From Channallabes apus (Eukaryota > Chordata > Actinopteri > Siluriformes > Clariidae), in assembly GCA_030522415.1 (NCBI GenBank), contig CM060126.1, positions 4,661,145 to 4,725,144 on the forward strand: a stretch of 64,000 bases of DNA. Reading direction: 5' to 3'. Position 1 is the first letter of the stretch. Each line of letters begins with the position of its first letter. The position numbers and the translations under genes were made by a program. The notes beneath the pieces are model-generated. The model did not search any database and was not told the origin of the DNA. It worked only from the letters and a program-made list of their open reading frames with translations. Of this stretch, positions 55,545 through 64,000 are shown one piece after another.

Positions 55545-57120
55545 AATTAAGGTTATTCAGGCCAGGAGTACAGTACATACATCATTAATTACATCACCCA
55601 CTACCCAGCAGCTGTCCCACTCCGTAAAGCCACTTCCAAGAACGTTGCCAGAGATCTGATGTTCCTCTTTAACCGGTCTGGGACACTTTCTCAAAGACCT
55701 TCGTACAGATATCGAGGGACATTCCTGTAGATCTGTGATTTCTACGGCTAGTGAGACAACTCACAGTGTCTTTTTACCATCACCTGCCGCATTGTTGCGT
55801 TGCCAAATCCCAGCAGGCGTCTCCAGCTCTGTAATGACTTGCAGAAATTCAAACGGCTATCTTCTTTACGTGGATGATCTCATAGACCACCTAGTGAGAG
55901 CATGGCTTTAATCTCACTCTTAAGCTGACAAAGGGATGCTGGCAAGCGTCTTCTTTACAGAACGATGTTCAGCACCACCGCAGGCCACTGGCAGTACCGG
56001 AATTCTCATTTGGCCTCCATTTGCCTCAATCCAGCTCCTAATGGACATCATCATTCAGGCTCATTACAAATTTGCAGCTGCTTACGTTCACTTTGAACCA
56101 CAAGAAATGGCACCTGGAGCTGACTGAGGCTGTATTGGTTGTGGAGACTAAACATGCAGGAGAATAAGGTAAAGGCAGTAAAGAGGTACCCACAAAACAC
56201 CATGAAAAACAGGTTTGTGCCTTTTTGGGGTTTGGTGGGATATTATCAGGGTTTTGCTGTTTGCTTTTTGCTTATGTTTGCTTTTTGGATGGCCAGAGTG
56301 GGTGTCAAGTCAAGTCAAGTCAAGTCAAGTAGGCTTTTATTTCAAGCATAAATTTACAACAGAAATTAACAAAAGACTACCTAGCTAACTAACTAAGAAC
56401 CTAATTAGCTGACCAGCTGAGACAAAACAGATTAACATGATGAATGAACAGAAACATTCATTCATTTTCTATATCGCTTTATCCTGTATTTAGGGTTACA
56501 GGGACCTGGAGCCTATCCCAGGAGACTTAGGGCACGAGGCATTGTACACCCATTGCCAATCCATCGCAGAGCACACACACTATGATCAAATTTGGGAACG
56601 CCAATTAGCCTAATCTTCATGTCTTTGGACTGTGGGAGGAAACCGGAAAACCCGAAGGAAACCCACCAAGCACGGGGAGAACATGCAAACTCCATGCACA
56701 CAGAGACGGGAATCAAGCCTGGCCGGGAATCGAACCCGGACCCTGGAGGTGCAAGGCGACAGTGCTAACCACTACACCACCTGAACAGAAACAGAAACTA
56801 TCTAAGTCATAAGTTCACAGAAACTATCTGTGTGGTGGACTGAGGTCATGAATCAAGCAATCCACATCTTTAAAACAGGCTCTCACCAGTTCATCCTTTT
56901 GGAAAAACCTTCACTGTCCATCTGTACATCTTCATTCTCCCTGGGCTCAGGCGTGGGGTTGTCCCAGGAATTTGATGGAGAAAACCACCCAGTCCTGTAT
57001 TTGAGTTTTTAAATCACCCCATTGGAACAAAGCTATTCTACTGTCGAACGCAAAGCCTTCCTCATTAAGTGGGCTGTAAAGGAATTAAAAATACCTTATA
57101 ACCATGCACATCTGCTGTGG
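55545..57120 (+). pseudogene. Ty3/Gypsy-type LTR retrotransposon remnant
   Basis: Scattered + strand pieces match the reverse transcriptase end (FWGLVGYYQGF, about 56225-56265) and the RNase H-like domain (LSQEFDGENHPVLYLSF, then EQSYSTVERKAFLIKWAVKE, about 56950-57080) of Gypsy-type polyproteins. Stops and frameshifts lie between them, LTRs were not found, and a family 1 SINE at 56457-56781 interrupts the order. An AAGTC tandem run lies at about 56306-56330. It is dead. Confidence 0.7.
56457..56781 (-). repeat. tRNA-derived SINE (family 1) with duplication
   Basis: Flanked by a perfect 12-bp repeat, TGAACAGAAACA, at 56445-56456 and 56782-56793. The middle CA region is shortened and the extreme head is lost. 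Confidence 0.88.
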
Positions 57121-57214
57121 ATGCTGAGTGCCATCCACAGGGACAGCAGTGCATGCATAAAATATTGTTTACCCTCATTACAGGATTTCTCTTTCCAGGT
57201 TAAGCGTAGCATGG

Positions 57215-57365
57215 TTACATGGATGGAGTGAGAGAGGACATGAAGTTAGTTGGTGTGAGAGAAGAGGATGCAGAGGATAGGGTTAGATGGAGATGGAGAT
57301 GATTCGCTGTGGCGACCCCTGAAAGGGAACAGCCGAAAGATGAAGATGAAGAAGAAGAGGTAATG
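57215..57365 (+). repeat. LINE 3' end remnant
   Basis: It reads like the last codons and 3' end of a LINE reverse transcriptase gene: GGACATGAAGTTAGTTGGTG, then GATTCGCTGTGGCGACCCCT, then GGGAACAGCCGAAAGA, followed by a GAA-rich tail. The last part is shared with family 2 SINE tails. Confidence 0.6.
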
Positions 57366-58040
57366 TGGACGGTCACTGAAGAAGGTCTGCCTTGTGGACA
57401 CTGCACACACCAGCAAAAGGTCCTAAATGGACGCATCCCTACAGTATCTTTCATTATCTGCAATGCTTTGTGTACAAATAGCCTCCAGACTTTTAATGTT
57501 CCCCACACAGCTTGTTCCTGAATCTTGTGCAAAACATAAAAGTAATCATGCATTTATGCTTGTATGATCCATGTGAGCATGTAAGTCTGCATGATGTCTA
57601 AACAAATAACAGGATATATACAGCACATACTGTAGCAAAATATAGAGAGACAGGGTTAAGAGTGGGTGCAGCTTGCGGGTGGGTCTGTAATTCTCTGTAA
57701 TAATCATTTTTCGAGAGGAGAAATCAGGACAAACTCCATTACCTCCTAGTCTTTGCCTATATCAGTTAAACACACAGAAATCCAGACTCGGCACTGACCG
57801 TTAAACACATACTGAGCAGAAATGAATCTTTCTGCAATCACTGCTTGCCTCCTGCCTGATCTCATCACTTTGCCAATCTGTGATAATAAAGAGCTATGTT
57901 AATCATATGTAAATACAGATACTAGATGCATTTCCCCTCCATGGGGTTTAGACTGGTTTGGGTATAGCTGGCACATTATTAGGGAGAAACGTAATGAAGA
58001 AAGAAAAGAGCAGAAATCGAAAAGGGTTTTTGACATCCTG
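57366..58040. other. unassigned DNA
   Basis: Nothing recognised. Confidence 0.4.
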
Positions 58041-58260
58041 CCTGCTGGGACGCCACCAGTGTACTGTGTTTCACACCTTCAGGGTTGAGGGTTCGATTCC
58101 CACCTCAGGTTTGTGTGTGGAGTTTGTTTGCCCCACTTGCGCTTGGTGGGTTTCCTCCGGTACTCTGGTTTCCTCCCATAGTCCAAAAACAAACAAACAT
58201 GCAGATTAGGTTAATTGGCTTTGCCTAATTGCCAGTGTGTGCCAGTGAGTATTCTGTACA
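58041..58260 (+). repeat. degenerate family 1 SINE fragment
   Basis: GGTTCGATTCCCACCTCAGG and GGTTTCCTCCCATAGTCCAA identify the head and middle. Confidence 0.65.
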
Positions 58261-58569
58261 AATATACTTACATTGAAATCAATAGACAATTCAATACACA
58301 CAGCATGCCTCTATTGCCTCTATGCACAATGGAATTAACAGGGTGAGATAACCTCGCCATTAAAACTTAAATAAAATCAATATTTTTAGAATTCATTGGT
58401 AAATATGAAAGAAATAATAATAATGTGGTTATTATATGATGGATGATCTGAGCAGTTTGACCTTGGATTTCTTTAAGGGAAGAAGAGAACTCTACCTCAT
58501 GAAGTGAATCTCAAGGAATACTGTAAGTTCTCCATTTCTTTAAACTTTACTTCTAACATGGTGTGTTAT

Positions 58570-58614
58570 CAGGATTAAGCGGTATAGAAGATGAATGAAT
58601 GAATGAATGAATGA
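58570..58614 (+). repeat. 45-bp ultra-truncated family 1 SINE
   Basis: Only the last bases of the SINE plus a GAAT tail are present (CAGGATTAAGCGGTATAGAA, then the repeats). A perfect 12-bp duplication, ATGGTGTGTTAT, flanks it at 58558-58569 and 58615-58626. Confidence 0.85.
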
Positions 58615-58667
58615 ATGGTGTGTTATATCGGGTCTTTCTAATTATTAACTTATTGCAATGTTAATAT

Positions 58668-58985
58668 GGTGACACACTTGCATAGTAGTTAACACTGTTG
58701 CTTTGCACCTCCAGGGTCCGAGTTTGATTTTTGTCTCGGGAACTCTGTGTGCATGGAGTTTGCATGTTCTCTCCGTGCTTGCTGGGTTTCCTCCAGGTTT
58801 TCTGGTTTCCTCCCACAGTCCAAAGACATAAAATAAATGAACATTAGGCTAATTGGCATTCCCAAATTGCCTGTAGTGTGTGAACGTTGACTGGAGGCCA
58901 TACCGCAGTCGTAAAAGTGGGAATAAATACAATAGTCTCTACGGTCCCTAGTTGGACTACAGAGGTTCCTAGATGGATGGAATGT
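58668..58985 (+). repeat. degenerate family 1 SINE
   Basis: It has the head-side TAGTTAACACTGTTGCTTTG, the middle GTGCATGGAGTTTGCATG and the GGTTTCCTCCCACAGTCC block, in + orientation. Confidence 0.7.
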
Positions 58986-59088
58986 CTATAACAGTGAGAG
59001 CTCTCGGGTATGTACTGTACACACAAAGCAAGATCCCATTATGTTCTCTTACAGGACATACAGCATATTTTGATACATTAGGACATTG

Positions 59089-59236
59089 GTTCTCAATCCA
59101 GCTCCTGGAGGACACGCTGTCCTGCACATTTTAATGTTCTCTCTGCTCTATCATACATTAAAACATTAAAATCTGAATCACGAAAACAATTACATTTGCG
59201 GGACACAGGGTCCTCTAGGACCAGGATTGAGAGTCC
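59089..59236. mobile_element. short MITE with inverted ends
   Basis: The left end TTCTCAATCCAGCTCCTGGA and the inverted right end CTCTCAATCCTGGTCCTAGA match over about 35 bp. The interior is AT-rich. Confidence 0.65.
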
Positions 59237-61130
59237 CTACTTTCAGAAGTACAGTACGCAATCCCTGCTTACAGTGTATGCAATACATACAGTATAGTAT
59301 ATTCGTATTGATACCCATGTTTATACAGTGTGACATTTTGGCTCAGTAGTCAGCATTGCCACCTCACAGATCACATCTTTTTTATACTCAAATTCTTTAT
59401 TCTCCTCCCAACTCCCTCAAACTTGGAGCTAAGTGGATTTGATGTGTTAGGTTTGATTGAGTGTGTGCATACTGTAGTATTGCACCATGTAAATGAATGC
59501 AGTCTCACTGTAACTGATTTTTGTCATATCCTGTATATATGCAGTACTTTGGTATTTAAAATATACATGGCCAAAACACAGTATTGATGTTGATTTTATT
59601 TTTTGTTTTTTATTTAATACATATAATTCAGAAAAATAGGCTACTTCTGAAGTTTATGCAACATGGAAGTGACCAATCTTTCTTCCCTAAAAATTTCCAG
59701 TTGTTAACTTCAGTCGTTCTGGAGAGATTATTTTAGATGTGTCCCAAAAATAGCCATTTTTCAGAGGTATCCTGTCCCACAAATAATAATTTTAAATGTA
59801 AATTATTCATATTTCTATGAGTATTGATACAAAATTGATGTACTGTACAGTAAGCTTCTAGAAGCATATGACCTGTAAAAATTGTTGCTTATATTAAAAG
59901 ATTCCATGCAAAATTAATGATACCCCCCCCCCCCCAAAAAAAAAAAAAAAAATCTGTAGTGTCTGTAACCATGTCAAATTCATGTTGCAATGAGTTCTTA
60001 ATAATTTAGCATTTTTGGATAATACACTTCTTTGAGTTTATGTCTTTTCATGTGAAATCTAAATCTAAAGTTTCATTTCAATGACAATTAAGACCATTGA
60101 AGGATCTGAATAAAAAAAGGCATTAGATACTACATAAAAAGACATGAAATTGTATTTAGCAAATGTGTTTCTTATTATTTGATCAAAATATAAATGTGTA
60201 TGCAAATTTATAAAAAAAAAAAAAAAAAAAAAAAACGATTCATGGATTGGGAGATAAGAAGCATTAAGTATTATGAAAAGTGGTGTTACAGGTATATGAT
60301 CCTGTCTGAAAATTCAGTTTTTCACCCAGGTGGGATACTTTTAAGCAACAATACCATGTTCTGGCTGACAGTATATCAGATTTGAACTGTGGATTTGCTG
60401 CAGTGATTATTTTTTCCTATTTCAAAATCTTGGTTTGTTGGTTTCAGGTTGTTAAGTCAGTTTGTTTACATATTTTTACTGAACCTACGTATTTACTGTA
60501 CAGTTTACTCAACCTGTCATCTTAGCAAGTCAACTCATTTATATTATACAGCATTTGCTACTATTGGTTCCTCTGTGTGAAATCACAGTGGGCCAGCAGT
60601 TGTGATTTTAGCATATTAATATTTTTAGGTGAGAAATTGTTTGTAGACCAACATTACCATGTTCTTCTCGAATATTAAGGTCTTGATTGTCTCGTTAATA
60701 TTTTAACAAATATTTCATAGTAGCGATTTCAACAATACCATACTGGTCAGGGAAATTTAATTTACAGAATACACCTTTATATTGGGCAGTGTGACCTCCC
60801 AAGACATGACACAGCGTAGACATATACAGTATCAGCGTGATCTGTGGTCTCTGCCAAGATAAGATGCCTTTGATCACCCTGCCCTCTGTTCATTGTCTCT
60901 CTTTAGTTCTTATCTCACGATGTAGGAGTTCTGTTTAGAGTGTTGAATTCCTCCTGGAGTAGGCACCTCTAATCGCTGTTTTGGGCCTGATTCAAGTTAT
61001 TATCCTTATCACCTTCAGTAGGGGTAACTGGCAACCAAGCATTGTTCTGATCCCAATCGGTTTGTAAACAAACTTTTACAGGCCTGGAACCCATTTGTTT
61101 ATCTGCTCAATGACAACTTAGGAATCTCAA
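59237..61130. other. unassigned DNA with homopolymers
   Basis: Contains a C-run then A-run at about 59924-59952 and an A-run at about 60211-60234. No gene is recognised. Confidence 0.4.
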
Positions 61131-61167
61131 AATATGTTAATTGGTATTAACAAGGTTGTGCTCCAAA

Positions 61168-61760
61168 GTTCTGGGAGAGTTTACTATCAGATCTCAGGAC
61201 AAACTTATATACAGTATATCTCTTACACACTCCATCCCTCAGATCTCAGTGGAAACATCTTGTACTGGGAGACCCTACTAGAGTATCAGTCCTCCCTCGG
61301 TCGGAGCGATTACCTTGAGACCTGCATATTGCATTGGGAGCGTCTATCATCAGTCCTCAGTGGGAGCTTCTAGTGCACATTTTCTCCCACATAAAACATC
61401 TGGAGAATCTACTATCAGACCTAAGGAAAGGGCTTCTTCTTTCTCCTGCGTATTGCTTAAGGAGAAGTTGAAAGTGCTATCTTTCTCCTGGTAACCCCAA
61501 CTGGGAAAAACTGCCATCAGATATTAGGTGAGTTATCTTTCTTTGGCATAGCACATTGGGAGACTTTATCAGATCTTAGGGACTCTATCAGATCCACTGT
61601 TCTCCCAAATACTTCATTGGGAAAATCTACCATCAGTTCTTAGTGGGAACTTATAACTTTCTCTTGGAGCATCCTATGACTAGAACTCGTGGGTAAACCT
61701 CCACCTATGTTCCATAGGACTGCTCTGGGGGCAACTACTATCAGATCTCTGTGAAACCTC
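61168..61760. repeat. degenerate tandem array
   Basis: A motif like TTGGGAGAATCTACTATCAG followed by ATCTTAGTGGGAACTT recurs at about 61171, 61265, 61334, 61400, 61501, 61556, 61617 and 61724. The spacing is irregular, 55 to 107 bp. Non-coding. Confidence 0.55.
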
Positions 61761-62953
61761 AATTTATCAGCAGTATACAGTACAAGATGAGGAGGATCTG
61801 ACATGTGTCACATCTGGGATGTGACAAAATACTTCAATCTGACTTGAGTTGTGGTGGATAACTATACAGCTACAGAGACTATACAGTTGGCACACGGAGA
61901 GAAGTTCAAGATCCTTCATACCATCATTATGCGATTAGCAAAATGTACATATATAGGTAAATATGTAAATGCGTCATTGGGTTTAGAGATAGAGAAAGGT
62001 GTTAAAAAATATTACGTAGCTCTGTTATTACCAGTGGTGCAGGAAATAACCATGGGAAGGCAGGAAAATGCACGTCTCAGAGATGTACCCACCTTTTCAC
62101 GCTGAAGAAAAGAGTCAGCGCAGCACACAATATAACCCAATTTGTGTGAATTAAAGATTGAGATTAAAGCTGCGGAGTCCTTACGGCTTCCTTTCGAGGC
62201 ATTTAATAGAAGAAGTGTGCTCCCTATTTTAATCTGCTGAAAGCTTGCTAATTACACTTAAAAGCTTGGCTGCGGATGTTAGTGCCATGACGTGTGAAGT
62301 CTTAAAAAAAAAAAAAAAGGTTTTATCTGTGCCTGTGTGTGTTCGGAGTAGCTATTGAAGCATATGTAGTCACGTCACTACTAGACTTAGTTAAAGTGTT
62401 TGAAATTAAAAAGTCAATTGGAGACTTGAAGTATGACTGAATGGCATTAAAAAAAAACAGGAGGAGCTTGTGCGGTTTCTCTCTCAGACACACAATGAAT
62501 ACACCTGTATTGCTTGCATATGGTGACATTGGGTAATGAAAAAAGATATACCAAATTATTTGAGCGACTTGCTGATATACAGTAAAAGTTTTCATAATAA
62601 ACCAGTTGATGTCTTATTACAGTAAAAAAAAAGGATGTAAACAAAAGTAATTATGCATTTTTTATTGCATGTCACACTGTCTACCAATCATGGTTAATTT
62701 AAAAAGCACTTTTATAAGGCATATATAAACCTTATTCCACTAATTTGGTCCCCAATGCTCTGAGCACCTTCAATTTATCTAGGATTAAACCTAGTGATCA
62801 AAAGTAGGAACTGCAACAAGCATACATACAGTAGAGGCCCATTGGGACAGGACTTACATTGCCCCATGCTCAGACAATAAATGCTAATTAATTTCACATA
62901 ATTCGTTATCATAATATCACAAATTGTGATTTTAAAATGTAATAATTAACATA
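61761..62953. other. unassigned DNA
   Basis: AT-rich, with no recognised frame or repeat. Confidence 0.4.
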
Positions 62954-64000
62954 CAGTGGTGTGAAAAACTATTTGCCCCCTTCCTGATTTCTTATCCTTT
63001 TGCATGTTTGTCACACTTAAATGTTTCTGCTCATCAAAAACCGTTAACTATTAGTCAAAGATAACATAATTGAACATAAAATGCAGTTTTTAAATGAAGG
63101 TTTACGTTATTAAGGGAGAAAAAAACTCCAAATCTACATGGCCCTGTGTGAAAAAGTGATTGCCCCCCTTGTTAAAAAATAACTTAACTGTGGTTTATCA
63201 CACCTGAGTTCAATTTCTGTAGTCACCCCCAGGCCTGATTACTGCCACACCTGTTTCAATCAAGATATCACTTAAATAGGAGCTACCTGACACAGAGAAG
63301 TAGACCAAAAGCACCTCAAAAGCTAGACATCATGTCAAGATCCAAAGAAATTCAGGAACAAATGAGAACAAAAGTAATTGAGATCTATCAGTCTGGTAAA
63401 GGTTATAAAGCCATTTCTAAAGCTTTGGGACTCCAGCGAACCACAGTGAGAGCCATTATCCACAAATGGCAAAAACATGGAACAGTGGTGAACCTTCCCA
63501 GTAATGGCCGGCCGACCAAAATTACCCCAAGAGCGCAGAGACAACTCATCCGAGAGGCCAGAAAAGACCCCAGGACAACATCTAAAGAACTGCAGGCCTC
63601 ACTTGCCTCAATTATGGTCAGTGTTCACGACTCCAGCATAAGAAAGAGACTGGGCAAAAACGGCCTGCATGGCAGATTTCCAAGGCGCAAACCATTTTAA
63701 GCCAAAAGAACATTAAGGCTCGTCTCAATTTTTCTAAAAAACATCTCAATGATTGCCAAGACTTTTGGGAAAATACCTTGTGGAACGACGAGACAAAAGT
63801 TTAACTTTTTGGAAGGTGCGTGTCTCGTTACATCTGGCGTAAAAGTAACACAGCATTTCAGAAAAAGAACATCATACCAACAGTAAAATATGGTGGTGGT
63901 AGTGTGATGGTCTGGGGTTGTTTTGCTGCTTCAGGACCTGGAAGGCTTGCTGTGATAGATGGAACCATGAATTCTACTGTCTACCAAAAAATCCTGAAGG
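62954..64000 (+). mobile_element. Tc1-like transposon (family B), cut by the window edge
   Basis: It starts next to TA with CAGTGGTGTGAAAAACTATT and follows the copy at 26790 closely. The transposase begins at 63332 (MSRSKEIQEQ) but meets a stop at about 63698, where the sister copies read on, because bases are missing in the CGCTTTTAAG region. The Thr before the first catalytic Asp is also changed to Asn. The copy is inactive and its right part is outside the window. Confidence 0.92.

Noticed and set aside
55936..57231. Functional retroelement polyprotein
   Set aside because: Reverse transcriptase and RNase H-like pieces are short, broken by stops and interrupted by a SINE, and no LTRs were found.

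Overview
This 64 kb window is vertebrate nuclear DNA, almost certainly from a teleost fish. The genes are split into short exons with GT-AG introns. The DNA between them is AT-rich and full of (CA)n tracts, Tc1/mariner and hAT DNA transposons and tRNA-derived SINEs. The repeat mix is what I would expect of a catfish-like teleost, but the sequence alone does not prove the order. No CRISPR array, operon, rRNA or free-standing tRNA gene is visible.

Two conserved genes are present and point tail to tail. (1) On the + strand, 1753-11923, are the last six coding exons of an SLC8-family Na+/Ca2+ exchanger (NCX): the end of the regulatory loop, including an 18-nt micro-exon, and the C-terminal membrane half with the alpha-2 repeat. 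Its 5' part lies left of the window. (2) On the - strand, 29134-48985, is a complete MASP1 gene encoding the MASP-3 form: signal peptide, CUB1, Ca-binding EGF, CUB2, CCP1, CCP2, a linker and a single-exon serine protease domain. I placed twelve coding exons with matching splice phases, about 742 residues in all. The two products are unrelated in function: membrane calcium extrusion, and lectin/alternative pathway complement activation.

Layout: 1-12 kb, NCX exons with introns carrying SINEs, MITEs and a 1.2 kb hAT element. 12-23 kb, AT-rich DNA that may include the NCX 3' UTR, with few repeats. 23-28.4 kb, two broken Tc1 elements and a MITE. 29-49 kb, MASP1, with an intact 340-codon Tc1 transposase in intron 5, many SINEs, an 85-bp minisatellite in intron 4 and a triplet-repeat block in intron 1. 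49-64 kb, upstream of MASP1, repeat-dominated (SINEs, mariner, Tc1, Ty3/Gypsy and LINE remnants) with no recognised host gene; a third copy of the abundant Tc1 family runs off the right edge.

The points most worth following are the simple repeats that form the 3' splice sites of MASP1 exons 3, 5, 7 and 9, an extra phase-1 linker exon in MASP1, the apparent absence of MASP-1-type protease exons, a Z-DNA-prone tract just upstream of the MASP1 start codon, and an intact Tc1 transposase ORF in a MASP1 intron. I found no convincing undescribed biological system. Exon coordinates were derived by eye from splice signals and family similarity.
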